Positions 7,611 through 16,454 are shown, numbered from the stretch's first letter. The stretch is DNA of 64,000 bases from Microbacterium enclense (GCA_038182865.1 CP116226.1:1364001-1428000), one strand, 5' to 3'. Notes: generated by a model from the sequence alone, not told the origin. A program made the numbers and translations.

Positions 7611-8036
7611 ATCGGTGAGGCGGCCGCCCAGTTCGGGCTCGACACGCACGTGCTGCGGTACTGGGAGGACGAGGGGTTGCTGCATCCGGATCGGGACACC
7701 GCCGGTCGGCGGCGCTACTCGGACGACGACAGCGTGCGCATCGCCGTGGTGCTGCGCAACAAGGCGGCGGGCCTGTCGCTCGATCAGATCCGCGTGCTGC
7801 TCGACGAGGGGGCGCCCGACCGGCACCGCGTCCTCGAGGAGCACATCGCCGAACTCGACCGCCGCGCGGCCGACATCGCCGAGGCGCGGGCGATGACCGA
7901 GCACGCGCTGCGGTGCCGCTCGCACGACATCACGCAGTGCCGACGGTTCCGCAGCCACGTCGCCGACGTGCTCTCGGGCGAGGCGCGGTGGCTGCTCATC
8001 CACACCGAGCCGCCCCGGACGGGCGTCGCGAACTAG
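7602..8036 (+). CDS. MerR-family transcriptional regulator
   Basis: A 144-residue MerR protein: N-terminal winged helix (GEAAAQFGLDTHVLRYWEDEGLLHPDRDTAGRRRYSDDD, about residues 4-43), a helical dimerisation region (about 72-103) and a C-terminal cysteine pair C105 and C113 with H108 between them (CRSHDITQC), which could sense a metal or thiol/redox signal. There is no Shine-Dalgarno sequence before the ATG, which lies inside the palindromic operator, so it is probably translated from a leaderless mRNA. Its partner is most likely the divergent thioredoxin-reductase-like gene. Confidence 0.88.
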   Translation: MKSIGEAAAQFGLDTHVLRYWEDEGLLHPDRDTAGRRRYSDDDSVRIAVVLRNKAAGLSLDQIRVLLDEGAPDRHRVLEEHIAELDRRAADIAEARAMTEHALRCRSHDITQCRRFRSHVADVLSGEARWLLIHTEPPRTGVAN

Positions 8037-8045
8037 CATGAATCG

Positions 8046-9431
8046 ATGACCACCCCGCCTCTTTCCGCCGAGCAGCAGGCGCTGTTCCGGTTGATCGAAG
8101 ACACCCGGGAGCACGTCTTCGTCACGGGGCGCGCCGGGACGGGGAAGTCGACGCTGCTGCAGCACCTCGCGTGGAACACCAAGAAGCAGATCGCGGTGTG
8201 CGCGCCGACCGGTGTGGCCGCGCTCAACGTCGAGGGACAGACGATCCACTCGCTGTTCCGTCTGCCGATCGGTCTCATCGCGAACGGCGACATCGATCAG
8301 AACGACGCGACGCGCAAGATCCTGAACGCCATCGACACCCTCGTGATCGACGAGATCTCGATGGTCAACGCCGACCTCATGGATGCCATCGACCGCTCGC
8401 TCCGCCAGGCGCGGGGCCGGCGGGCCGAGCCGTTCGGCGGCACTCAGGTCGTGATGTTCGGCGACCCCTACCAGCTCGCCCCCGTGCCACCCCGAGGAGA
8501 CGAGGCTCGCTACATCAGCGACCACTACCGGTCGTTCTGGTTCTTCGACGCGAAGGTGTGGTCGGGCGAGGCGGCGAGCGACGGGCTCATCGACATCGGC
8601 CGCCACGGTGCTCACCTGCACGTCAACGAGCTGGTGGAGATCCATCGGCAATCCGACCCGGGGTTCAAGACCCTGCTCAACGCGGTGCGGTACGGGCGCG
8701 TCACGGCCGAGATGGCCGGCATCCTGAACTCCGCGGGAGCCCGCACGCCGCCGCACCCGGCCGACGGAGAGCACCCGGTCATCACGCTCGCGACCCGCAA
8801 CGACCGCGTGAACACCATCAACCGCAAGCACCTCGACGAGCTCGTCGGGCGCACGCAGACGGCCAACGCCGAGATCTCGGGCGACTTCGGCCGCGGCGAA
8901 GCGAACTACCCCGCCGAGATGGAGTTGACCCTCAAGGTGGGCGCGCAGGTGATGTTCCTCCGCAACGACGGGGCGCAGTTCGGCGAGGCACCGCGCTGGG
9001 TCAACGGCACGATCGGCACCGTCACGCGCATCGCGGGCGACAGCGTGCGCGTGGAAGTCGACGGCACCGAGCACGACGTCGAACCGGCCGTGTGGGAGAG
9101 GTACCGCTACGCCTACGACCCAGGCACGAAGAACCTGTCCCGCGAGATCGTCGCGGAGTTCACCCAGTTCCCCCTGCGCCTCGCGTGGGCCGTGACGATC
9201 CACAAGTCGCAAGGCAAGACGTACGACCGCGCCGTGGTCGACCTCGGCGCCGGGGCGTTCGCCCCCGGGCAGACGTACGTGGCGCTCAGCCGCCTGACCT
9301 CGCTCGAGGGCCTCTATCTCTCTCGCCCGCTGCGCCCCAGCGACATCCGCGTCGACGAAGACGTGCGCCGCTTCATGAAGCAGGCGTGGCTCGGTCGGCA
9401 GGCCGAGGCGAGCGCCGCTCAGGCGACCTGA
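8046..9431 (+). CDS. PIF1/RecD-like superfamily 1B DNA helicase
   Basis: A 461-residue ATPase. Walker A is TGRAGTGKS (residues 27-35), motif Ia CAPTGVAALNVEGQTIHSLF (52-71) is characteristic of PIF1-like helicases, and Walker B is IDEISM (101-106). The C-terminal UvrD_C_2-like region has VTIHKSQGKT (about 385-394) and QTYVALSRLTSLEGLYLSRPL, the helicase motifs V and VI. It likely unwinds 5' to 3' DNA during replication fork processing. It starts 9 nt after the merR-type gene and ends overlapping the convergent heme oxygenase gene by 13 bp. Confidence 0.9.
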   Translation: MTTPPLSAEQQALFRLIEDTREHVFVTGRAGTGKSTLLQHLAWNTKKQIAVCAPTGVAALNVEGQTIHSLFRLPIGLIANGDIDQNDATRKILNAIDTLVIDEISMVNADLMDAIDRSLRQARGRRAEPFGGTQVVMFGDPYQLAPVPPRGDEARYISDHYRSFWFFDAKVWSGEAASDGLIDIGRHGAHLHVNELVEIHRQSDPGFKTLLNAVRYGRVTAEMAGILNSAGARTPPHPADGEHPVITLATRNDRVNTINRKHLDELVGRTQTANAEISGDFGRGEANYPAEMELTLKVGAQVMFLRNDGAQFGEAPRWVNGTIGTVTRIAGDSVRVEVDGTEHDVEPAVWERYRYAYDPGTKNLSREIVAEFTQFPLRLAWAVTIHKSQGKTYDRAVVDLGAGAFAPGQTYVALSRLTSLEGLYLSRPLRPSDIRVDEDVRRFMKQAWLGRQAEASAAQAT

Positions 9432-10072
9432 GACGCCTTCGCCCGCGCGAGATCCTCGAACAGCTCGGTGTTGAACCGGTACGCGACGAGCACCTCGTCG
9501 ATGACGCGCGCCTTCTCGTCGTCGTCCCACGGGGCCGCGTCCAGCTGCTCGCGGTAGACGTTCTTGAACGCCTTCGGGTCGGCGATGTCGCCGAAGAGGA
9601 AGAATCCGATGCCATTGGTGTCGAACCCGAAGCGGCGCTGCATCAGCCGGCCGATGAAGATGCCGCCTGAGAGGTCGCCGAGGTATCGCGTGTAGTGGTG
9701 GGCGACGAACCCGCCGGGCCAGGTCGCAGCGACCCGGCGGATACGTGACACGTACGCCTGGGTCGTGGGCAGCGGAGCGATCTGCTCGCGCCAGTCGTCG
9801 CCGAGGAGGAACGCGAGGTCGGCCTCGAGCGCGGGCAGGCGCGTGAGCTTGTCGTTGATGAACACGGATGCCACCGGATCGTGCCGCATGCGCTCCGTCG
9901 CCGCTTCGAGGGCTTCGTAGATGAACCAGTGCTGGACGACCAGGGCGATGTAGTCGTCGCGCGTGCCCGCACCGCCGAGCAGATCCGCCATGAATCCGGC
10001 GCACTCGGCGGTGGAGTGGGCGCTGCTGGAGCGCTCACGCAGGGCGGCGGAGAACGGGACGACGGCGTTCAT
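9419..10072 (-). CDS. hmuO: Heme oxygenase (biliverdin-producing), iron acquisition from heme
   Basis: A 217-residue heme oxygenase, normal length for bacterial HmuO. It opens heme to biliverdin, CO and free iron. The proximal heme ligand is H19 in SSSAHSTAE, and the distal helix glycines are in YLGDLSGG (130-137). It has no signal peptide and acts in the cytoplasm. The ATG at 10072 coincides with the predicted transcription start of a TATGAT promoter, so the mRNA is probably leaderless. An iron-box-like sequence covers the -35 region, so DtxR/IdeR repression under iron-replete conditions is expected. Confidence 0.92.
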   Translation of the reverse strand: MNAVVPFSAALRERSSSAHSTAECAGFMADLLGGAGTRDDYIALVVQHWFIYEALEAATERMRHDPVASVFINDKLTRLPALEADLAFLLGDDWREQIAPLPTTQAYVSRIRRVAATWPGGFVAHHYTRYLGDLSGGIFIGRLMQRRFGFDTNGIGFFLFGDIADPKAFKNVYREQLDAAPWDDDEKARVIDEVLVAYRFNTELFEDLARAKASQVA

Positions 10073-10078
10073 GGGGCC

Positions 10079-10109
10079 ATCATACGCACCGAGTTAGGGG
10101 AACCTAACC
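10079..10109 (-). promoter_or_regulatory. Heme oxygenase promoter with DtxR/IdeR-type iron box
   Basis: On the minus strand TTAGGT (10107-10102) and TATGAT (10084-10079) form -35 and -10 elements with a 17-bp spacer. TTAGGTTCCCCTAAC starting at 10107 is a dyad that matches the iron-box core (TTAGGTTAGSCTAACCTAA) at TTAGGTT and CTAAC. The repressor site therefore covers the -35. The -10 ends 7 nt before the ATG. Confidence 0.75.
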
Positions 10110-10289
10110 CCTGATTCGCTGTGTCTTGCCGTGGTGTGGCCGGGGAAAAGGGGAAGTCCTCGGTCGCGCGATCGAGATGTGATGCAGACGTGACGCCCGG
10201 CCGGCGCAAGCGGCAGGAACGCTCAGGTGGCGTGTGTTTGAATTCTTGGACCGCGTCATTCGTCGTGCGCGGATTCCAGGGGGTTCGGT

Positions 10290-11561
10290 ATGGGGACTTG
10301 GCGTCGATCTGCCGCGGTCGCGATCGCCGGCGCGGGTGTCCTCGCCGTCATCTTGAGCGGGTGCACGCCGGAGGCCACGGTCTCTGTCGACGTGCCGGCG
10401 CAGGTGGATGCGCCGCTGGCCGACCAGACGGTCACCGAACTGCGCGACGCCGTCACCACCGCCATGGCCGCCACGGGATCGACCGGCGCCATCGTGGGCG
10501 TCTGGGTGCCGTGGAGTGGCACCTGGGTGTCGGGTCTGGGCACGCAGGGGCCGGGAGGAGCCGAGGTCACCGCAGACCTCGGGTTCCGCGCCGCCGACGT
10601 CACCAGTGCGATGACGTGCGATGTGCTCTACGGTCTCGCGTCCGACGGGACCCTCAAGCTCGACGACAGCGTGACGACGTGGGTCAGCAACCTCCCCGGG
10701 TACGAGGACATCACCTTGCGGATGCTGTGCGACGGCACGTCGGGGCTCGGCTCGTACTCGTCGGTGCTCAACGGCGTGGAGCTGAACAACCCCGACCGGG
10801 CGTGGAACGCGCGAGAGCTGCTGGCGTACGGCATCTCCAGCCCGCGACGCAACGCCCCCGGTGCGTCGTTCTCCGACTCGGACACGAACTACCTCATCGC
10901 CGGTCTTGCGGCGGAGCACGCGACGGGTGAGTCGTTGTCGGACCTCATCCGTGAGCGCGTGGCCGGACCTCTGGGTCTGTCGGCCACCGCGCTGCCGGCG
11001 CCGGCCGCCGCCGCGCCGTCCTCGTCGCCTCTCGAAGGGTTCCGCTCGCAGCAGATCCCCGAGGGCGGCTGGACCTGTGATCAGCCGCAGGACGTCACTG
11101 TGCTGTCGTCGAGCTTCGGCGGCGCCGCATCGGGCGCTGTCACGAACATCACCGACCTCGGCCGCTACACCCAGGCCCTGGCATCCGGCTCTCTCCTCCC
11201 GGACGGCACCGACCGCTTCGCCTCGCCGCTCCCGGTGAGCGCCGACGACCCCACGTGGTTCACCGCGGCCGGGGGCGCCTACCAGGCCGGCTCGCTCATC
11301 GGGCAGTTCGGGGTCACGATGGGGTACATGGTGGGCTCGTTCGCCGATCCCGAGACCGGCATGGCCGTCTCGGTCGTGCTGAACAACTCCGCCGGCAACC
11401 CGAAGACCGCCGCGTGGCTGACCTGGGAGCTCGCGGCGATCGCGTCGAAGGCTCCCGCGGCCTCCGGTCAGACCGCGCCCGAGGCGGGACTCCCGTGGAC
11501 GGCTCAGCAGATGCGCGACGGCATCGTCGGCAACGCGATCTGCACGGTGCCGACCCCCTGA
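10290..11561 (+). CDS. Lipoprotein with beta-lactamase/DD-peptidase fold, apparently lacking catalytic residues
   Basis: A 423-residue exported lipoprotein: signal peptide with lipobox ILSGC (C25), then a serine-beta-lactamase-like domain (about residues 45-395). The segment DVTSAMTCDVLYGLASDGTLKLDDSVTTWV aligns with the region holding the SxxK nucleophile motif, but reads SAMT (106-109) with no lysine. The YxN motif region reads FSD (194-196) before SDTNYLIAG. Both changes predict loss of acyl-transfer activity, so it may bind peptidoglycan or act as a scaffold. It has no operon partner. Confidence 0.72.
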   Translation: MGTWRRSAAVAIAGAGVLAVILSGCTPEATVSVDVPAQVDAPLADQTVTELRDAVTTAMAATGSTGAIVGVWVPWSGTWVSGLGTQGPGGAEVTADLGFRAADVTSAMTCDVLYGLASDGTLKLDDSVTTWVSNLPGYEDITLRMLCDGTSGLGSYSSVLNGVELNNPDRAWNARELLAYGISSPRRNAPGASFSDSDTNYLIAGLAAEHATGESLSDLIRERVAGPLGLSATALPAPAAAAPSSSPLEGFRSQQIPEGGWTCDQPQDVTVLSSSFGGAASGAVTNITDLGRYTQALASGSLLPDGTDRFASPLPVSADDPTWFTAAGGAYQAGSLIGQFGVTMGYMVGSFADPETGMAVSVVLNNSAGNPKTAAWLTWELAAIASKAPAASGQTAPEAGLPWTAQQMRDGIVGNAICTVPTP

Positions 11562-11675
11562 CGCTGTCCGCGCTGCGCGCCGGAGGCGAAGGCGATGGGC
11601 GTCCACGCGACGCAGGATGCCACGGGGCCCGGGTTCGCGCTCCGATGACGCGACACGGGGTGAGCCGGGGTAACG

Positions 11676-11689
11676 TGTCGCATACCACA
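11676..11689 (+). promoter_or_regulatory. GntR-regulon motif, copy 1 (before the GntR gene)
   Basis: TGTCGCATACCACA, 26-39 nt before the GntR-family start. It shares eight invariant positions (TGT...ATA..AC) with the three other copies at 12413, 18342 and 29957. It implies autoregulation. Confidence 0.5.
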
Positions 11690-11714
11690 CAGGCCTCCGA
11701 GCGAATCGACACCC

Positions 11715-12392
11715 ATGACTTCCCTTCCCGCTGTGACCCCGATCCGGCCCGCGTCGAGCTTGCGCGAACGGGTCGAGCTGGCGCTCGAAGCGGCCATCAG
11801 GTCCGGGGAGATGCCGGCGGGCGAGGTGTTCTCCGCACCGGCTCTGGGAGCGCAGTTCGACGTTTCGGCCACCCCCGTGCGGGAGGCCATGCTGAATCTC
11901 GAGGCCAAGGGGTTCGTCGAGACCGTCAGGAACAAGGGCTTTCGCGTCACGGCCGTCAGCGACCGCGACATCGACGAGATCGTGGAGGTCCGCCGACTTC
12001 TCGAGCCCCCCGTCATGCGGCAGATCGCCGGAAAGATCGGGCCGGAGGCCCACGACGAACTGTCACGACTTGCGGACGCCATCGTGACGAACGCGGCCCG
12101 CGGTGATCTGAGCGCGTATCTCGAGGCGGACAGGGCGTTTCATGCCGCCCTCACGGATCAGGCGGGGAATCGACGGCTCACCGAACTCGTGTCGGATCTT
12201 CGACGTCAGACCCGCCTGCCGGGCCTTGCGGGTCTTCTCGCAACGGAAGAGCTGGCGCAGTCGGCGGCCGAGCACCACGATCTCCTGCGGTTGCTCTCCG
12301 AGGGCAAGGGCGAGGAGGCCGAGGACCTCATGCACAAGCACATCGGCCATGTCATCGGCTGGTGGGCGGGTCGCCCCGAGCCGGGAGCCTGA
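11715..12392 (+). CDS. GntR-family (FCD/FadR subfamily) transcriptional regulator
   Basis: A 225-residue regulator. The N-terminal winged helix (about 15-78) has SLRERVELALEAAIRSGEMPAGEVFSAPALGAQFDVSATPVREAMLNLEAKGFVE with the family signature VSATPVREAM. The FCD ligand domain (about 88-215) has metal-binding-type residues in DRAFHAAL and AEHHDLLRLL. FCD regulators usually bind small carboxylates and are released from DNA by a pathway intermediate. It sits first in the hydroxyproline/hydantoinase island, and a motif upstream of it recurs before three other transcription units there. Confidence 0.92.
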   Translation: MTSLPAVTPIRPASSLRERVELALEAAIRSGEMPAGEVFSAPALGAQFDVSATPVREAMLNLEAKGFVETVRNKGFRVTAVSDRDIDEIVEVRRLLEPPVMRQIAGKIGPEAHDELSRLADAIVTNAARGDLSAYLEADRAFHAALTDQAGNRRLTELVSDLRRQTRLPGLAGLLATEELAQSAAEHHDLLRLLSEGKGEEAEDLMHKHIGHVIGWWAGRPEPGA

Positions 12393-12412
12393 GCGTCCCG
12401 GACCTCACGAAG

Positions 12413-12426
12413 TGTGACATAGTACT
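12413..12426 (+). promoter_or_regulatory. GntR-regulon motif, copy 2 (before the dehydrogenase operon)
   Basis: TGTGACATAGTACT, 28-41 nt before the first dehydrogenase gene. The 16-mer TGTGACATAGTACTGA is identical to the copy at 18342, which is unlikely by chance in GC-rich DNA. Confidence 0.7.
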
Positions 12427-12453
12427 GATGGCCGCGGTCATCGGGAGGTAAGC

Positions 12454-13650
12454 ATGTCGCGCATCGTCGTCATCGGCGCCGGAATCGTCGGAGCCGCGAC
12501 CGCGCGAGAGCTCGCGCGCGCGGGGCACGAGGTCGTCGTCGTGGAACGATCCACCGCGGCATCGGGAACGTCCGGTCGCGGTGAGGGAAACATCCTGGTG
12601 AGCGACAAGGGCCCCGGCCCCGAACTCGACCTCTCCCTCCTGTCGCGAGGGCTGTGGCCTGCCCTCGTCCGGGAGCTGCGTGCCGAGCTCCCCTCGGACT
12701 TCCCGGGGATCGAGTTCGAACCCAAGGGCGGTCTCGTGGTCTCCACCACCGATCAGGGCGCGCAGTCGCTCCTCGCTTTCGCCGACAGGCAGCGGGCGGT
12801 GGGGGTTCGTGCGGAGGTGCTCGAGCGCGATGAGGTGCTCGCTCTCGAGCCCCACCTGACCGAGCGCTTCACGTCAGCGGTGCTGTACCCCGACGACGCT
12901 CAAGTGCAGCCGGTCATCGCCACCGAGGCGTTCCTCGCGTCGGCACGCCTGTCGGGCGCGCGCGTCCTCAGCAGCACTCGCGTCGTCGCCGGTGTCCGCG
13001 ACACGGCGGGACGAATCGTCGGCGTCCGGATCTCCGGCCCCCGCGGAGAAGCCCGCCTCGATGCCGATCACGTCGTCGTGGCAGCCGGACCCTGGAGCGC
13101 GGAGGTAAGTGCCCAGCTGGGCGCGCCCATCCCCGTCCGCCCCCGTCGCGGCATGGTTCTGGTCACCACCCGCATGCCTCATCGCATCAGGAGGAAGGTC
13201 TACGACGCCGACTACGTCGGGGCCGTCGGGTCCTCCGGCGAGGAGCTCCAGACCTCGAGCGTCGTCGAATCCACGGCGGCGGGCACCGTCCTCATCGGAT
13301 CCTCCCGTGAGCAGGTCGGGTTCCGCGACGACTTCCGGGCGGCCATCGTGGCCGAACTCTCCAGAAAAGCGATCACTCTCTTCCCGTTCCTCGCGTCGGC
13401 GTCCGCCATGCGCAGCTACAGCGGATTCCGTCCCTACATGCCCGACCATCTCCCGATGATCGGCCACGACCATCGCGTTGCCGGGCTCTGGCACGCCACG
13501 GGGCACGAGGGCGCCGGAATCGGTCTCGCTCCCGCGACGGCGGTCCTTCTGCGCGCGATGATCTCGGGCGAGCCCACCCCCATCGACGCCTCCGGATTCG
13601 CGCTCGAACGCCCCACGCTCCAGCCCCACCTCGACGAGGTGGCGGCATGA
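12454..13650 (+). CDS. FAD-dependent DAO-family subunit of D-hydroxyproline dehydrogenase
   Basis: A 398-residue DAO-family flavoprotein with an N-terminal FAD motif (VVIGAGIVGAATARELARAGH, GxGxxG at residues 8-13) and C-terminal GYRPxPD-like SGFRPYMPDHLPMIG. With the next two genes it forms the heterotrimer seen in HcnABC, in sarcosine/opine oxidases and in D-hydroxyproline dehydrogenase (LhpB-like beta subunit), which oxidises cis-4-hydroxy-D-proline to pyrroline-4-hydroxy-2-carboxylate. The epimerase and semialdehyde dehydrogenase downstream favour that role. GGGAGGT precedes the start. It overlaps the next gene by 4 bp. Confidence 0.85.
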   Translation: MSRIVVIGAGIVGAATARELARAGHEVVVVERSTAASGTSGRGEGNILVSDKGPGPELDLSLLSRGLWPALVRELRAELPSDFPGIEFEPKGGLVVSTTDQGAQSLLAFADRQRAVGVRAEVLERDEVLALEPHLTERFTSAVLYPDDAQVQPVIATEAFLASARLSGARVLSSTRVVAGVRDTAGRIVGVRISGPRGEARLDADHVVVAAGPWSAEVSAQLGAPIPVRPRRGMVLVTTRMPHRIRRKVYDADYVGAVGSSGEELQTSSVVESTAAGTVLIGSSREQVGFRDDFRAAIVAELSRKAITLFPFLASASAMRSYSGFRPYMPDHLPMIGHDHRVAGLWHATGHEGAGIGLAPATAVLLRAMISGEPTPIDASGFALERPTLQPHLDEVAA

Positions 13651-13982
13651 CGTCGTGGCGTGTGCCCCGCGATCGCGACGCGGTGGAGCCGACGCACTCG
13701 CCCACGCTCACGGTGTCCGTGGACGGTGCGACGCTCGAGGGAGCGGAGGGGCAGACCATCGCAGGGGTCCTCTTGGCCTCGGGACGGCTCGGCTGGCGCA
13801 CGACGTCCGTCGGCGGTCGTCCTCGTGGCGTGTTCTGCGGCATCGGAGTCTGCTTCGACTGCATCGCCGAAGTGAACGGCGAGAGAGACGTTCGACTGTG
13901 CCAACGCCGCGCGAAGGACGGCGACGTCGTCCGTTCGCAACAGGACGCTCTCCCCGTCCCCGTCTCCGAGGAGGAAGCATGA
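13647..13982 (+). CDS. Small [2Fe-2S] subunit of the hydroxyproline dehydrogenase complex
   Basis: A 111-residue ferredoxin-like subunit of the HcnA/LhpE/SoxD-type family. The cluster-binding cysteines are C64, C69, C72 and C85 in FCGIGVCFDCIAEVNGERDVRLCQ (pattern C-x4-C-x2-C-x12-C). It should carry electrons between the flavin subunits. ATGA overlaps bind it to both neighbours (4-bp overlaps on each side), consistent with a tight complex. Confidence 0.88.
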   Translation: MTSWRVPRDRDAVEPTHSPTLTVSVDGATLEGAEGQTIAGVLLASGRLGWRTTSVGGRPRGVFCGIGVCFDCIAEVNGERDVRLCQRRAKDGDVVRSQQDALPVPVSEEEA

Positions 13983-15388
13983 CCAGGAACGTCCTCGTCG
14001 TCGGCGCCGGCCCCGCGGGTCTCGCCGCAGCCGTCGCAGCACTGGATGCCGGTGCCGCGGTGACCCTCCTCGATGCCTCCGACGAAACCGGTGGCCAGTA
14101 CTGGCGGCATCTCCCACCCGCTCGAGCCGGACGTCACGAGAAGCGTCTCCACCACGGCTGGGAGAAGTATCGCGCCCTCCACGAGCGCGTCGCGGCGGAC
14201 CCCCGCTGCACCCTCCTCCTTCGTGCCAACGTCTGGTCCGTCGAACCCGATCCCTCCTCTCCGAGCGGCCGCCGAGTCAACGTGGCCGAGGGCCCGGTCG
14301 ATCAGACCGGAGCCCTCATGCGGAGCTTCACCCCGGACAGCATCGTCATCGCCACGGGCGCGCACGACCGCACCCTTCCCTTCCCCGGGTGGGAACTGCC
14401 CGGAGTGTTCACCGGCGGGGCCGCTCAGGCCCTGGCGAAGGGAGAGCGGATCTCCATCGGGCGCCGGGTCGTCGTCTCCGGCGCGGGGCCGTTCCTGCTG
14501 CCGGTGGCCACCTCCGTCGCCGAGACGGGATCCCGGGTGGTGGAAGTCCTCGAGGCGAACCGCACGGGGCGCCTGCTGAGAGGGTGGTCCCCTCAGCCGT
14601 GGCAGCTCGCCGGCGCACGGTCCAAGGCCGGAGAGCTCGTCGGGTACGCGCGCGCATTCGTCCGCGGACGCATCCCGTACCGCACGGGGAGGGGAGTCAT
14701 CGCGGCACACGGCACCGACAGCGTCGAGGCCGTGACGGTCGCCGAGCTCGATGCGGACTGGGCGCCCCTTCCCGGCACGGAACGACGTATCGCCGTCGAC
14801 GCGGTCTGCGTCACCCACGACTTCACTCCGCGCCTCGAGGTCGCGCTGGCCGCCGGATGCGAGCTGACGGAGGACCGCTTCGTCGTCGTCGACGGCCATC
14901 AGATGACCACGGTCGCCGGGGTGTACGCCGCCGGAGAGGTCACGGGCATCGGGGGAGTCGACCTCGCCCTGGCGGAAGGCGCCATCGCGGGCGCGTGCGC
15001 GGCGGGCGAGAACCCCATGGCCGGCGCTCTGCGCCGCCGGACCGTCTTCTCGGGCTTCGCCGCCCGGATCGCTGCCGCGCACGGAATCCGGCCCGGATGG
15101 CGGAAGTGGATGGCCGACTCCACGGTCGTGTGCCGGTGCGAGGAGGTCTCCTACGGAGCGATCTGTCGAAGCGCCGATGCGGCGCCGGGGTTGCGCTCCC
15201 TGAAGCTGACGACGCGCGCGGGGCTCGGGATCTGCCAGGGGCGCATCTGCGGTCGCACCGTGGAGCAGATCCTCGGCGGGCCGGGGCCGGGTGCGGACGG
15301 TGCGCGTGTCGACCGTCGGCCCATCTCGACACCCCAGCGACTGGGCGACCTCGCGTCCCTGGCCGAACAGGCACCACCACATCCCTGA
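13979..15388 (+). CDS. FAD/NAD-type large subunit of the dehydrogenase with C-terminal BFD [2Fe-2S] domain
   Basis: A 469-residue flavoprotein (LhpF/HcnB-like alpha subunit). The N-terminal FAD motif is NVLVVGAGPAGLAAAVAALDAG, with ETGGQYWR typical of sarcosine-oxidase alpha/opine-oxidase A proteins; a second dinucleotide motif VVVSGAGPFLLPVA is near residue 165. The C-terminal region has a BFD-like cysteine set: CRC (about 385-387) and CQGRIC (about 419-424). It starts at the ATGA overlap with the ferredoxin subunit. Confidence 0.87.
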   Translation: MTRNVLVVGAGPAGLAAAVAALDAGAAVTLLDASDETGGQYWRHLPPARAGRHEKRLHHGWEKYRALHERVAADPRCTLLLRANVWSVEPDPSSPSGRRVNVAEGPVDQTGALMRSFTPDSIVIATGAHDRTLPFPGWELPGVFTGGAAQALAKGERISIGRRVVVSGAGPFLLPVATSVAETGSRVVEVLEANRTGRLLRGWSPQPWQLAGARSKAGELVGYARAFVRGRIPYRTGRGVIAAHGTDSVEAVTVAELDADWAPLPGTERRIAVDAVCVTHDFTPRLEVALAAGCELTEDRFVVVDGHQMTTVAGVYAAGEVTGIGGVDLALAEGAIAGACAAGENPMAGALRRRTVFSGFAARIAAAHGIRPGWRKWMADSTVVCRCEEVSYGAICRSADAAPGLRSLKLTTRAGLGICQGRICGRTVEQILGGPGPGADGARVDRRPISTPQRLGDLASLAEQAPPHP

Positions 15389-15436
15389 TCCTCTCCCCGT
15401 CCGGCCGAAACGTCCTGCACAACCCGGAGGTGCGCC

Positions 15437-16438
15437 ATGCGCTCAACCACGCTCTACACAGCGGTCGACTCCCACACCGAAGGGATGCCCACCCGCGTCG
15501 TCACCGGCGGGGTCGGGGTCATCCCCGGCGCGACGATGAACGAGCGTCGGCTCTACTTCATCGAGCATCTCGACCACATCCGTCGGCTCCTCGTCAACGA
15601 ACCCCGGGGCCACGCGGCCATGAGCGGAGCGATTCTCCAGCCGCCGACCCGTGACGACGCCGACTTCGGCGTGCTCTACATCGAGGTGTCCGGGTGCCTG
15701 CCCATGTGCGGCCACGGCACCATCGGTGTCGCGACCGTTCTCGTGGAGACCGGAATGGTGGACGTCGTCGAACCGGTGACGACGATCCGCCTGGACACAC
15801 CGGCGGGACTCGTCATCGCGCGCGTTCACGTCTCCGACGGGCACGCCGAATCCGTGACCATCGAGAACGTGCCGTCGTACGCCGTCCGCCTCGATGACCA
15901 CATCACCGTCGACGGCCTCGGCGACGTGCCCTACAGCCTCGCCTTCGGGGGCAACTTCTACGCGATGGTCGAACTCGACGACATCGGGCTCCCCTTCGAC
16001 CGCTCACATCAGACCGAGATCCTGAAGGCGGGGCTCGCGATCATGGACGCGATCAACACCCAGAACCCTCCCTCGCACCCGGAGATCGACGGTGTGGACC
16101 ACTGTCACCACGTCGAGTTCATCGCGAAGGGTTCCGACGCCACCCACTCCCGCCACGCCATGGCCATCTTCCCCGGCTGGTTCGACCGCTCCCCCTGCGG
16201 CACGGGAACGTCCGCGCGGATGGCGGAGCTGTGGGCGCGGGGCGAGCTCCCTCTCGAACAGGACTTCCGCAACGACTCGTTCATCGGGTCGACCTTCACC
16301 GGCCGTCTCATCCGCGAAACCGAGGTCGCCGGCATCCCGGCCGTCGTCCCGACGATCACCGGTCGCGCCTGGGTGACAGGCATCGGTCAATACATGCTCG
16401 ACCCCTCGGATCCCTTCCCCCAGGGATTCGAGTTCTGA
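15437..16438 (+). CDS. 4-hydroxyproline 2-epimerase / proline racemase family
   Basis: A 333-residue proline-racemase-family enzyme. Both catalytic cysteines are present: C91 in PMCGHGTIG and C254 in SPCGTGTSA. Two cysteines indicate an epimerase or racemase; trans-3-hydroxyproline dehydratases carry a Ser or Thr at the first position. It would turn trans-4-hydroxy-L-proline into cis-4-hydroxy-D-proline, the substrate of the upstream dehydrogenase. GGAGG lies 5 nt before the start. Proline racemase activity cannot be excluded from sequence alone. Confidence 0.9.
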   Translation: MRSTTLYTAVDSHTEGMPTRVVTGGVGVIPGATMNERRLYFIEHLDHIRRLLVNEPRGHAAMSGAILQPPTRDDADFGVLYIEVSGCLPMCGHGTIGVATVLVETGMVDVVEPVTTIRLDTPAGLVIARVHVSDGHAESVTIENVPSYAVRLDDHITVDGLGDVPYSLAFGGNFYAMVELDDIGLPFDRSHQTEILKAGLAIMDAINTQNPPSHPEIDGVDHCHHVEFIAKGSDATHSRHAMAIFPGWFDRSPCGTGTSARMAELWARGELPLEQDFRNDSFIGSTFTGRLIRETEVAGIPAVVPTITGRAWVTGIGQYMLDPSDPFPQGFEF

Positions 16439-16454
16439 CTGACACGGAGGAATC

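Noticed and set aside
7608..10004. A minus-strand open frame of 798 codons opposite the helicase.
   Set aside because: The helicase motifs on the plus strand are unmistakable, and this frame also conflicts with the heme oxygenase frame.
12413..12428. The motif TGTGACATAGTACTGA as a simple -10 promoter element.
   Set aside because: The same motif family occurs in the opposite orientation relative to its gene at 29957, which suits an operator better.
15437..16438. trans-3-hydroxyproline dehydratase for the proline-racemase-family gene.
   Set aside because: Both catalytic cysteines (C91 and C254) are present; the dehydratases replace the first with Ser or Thr.
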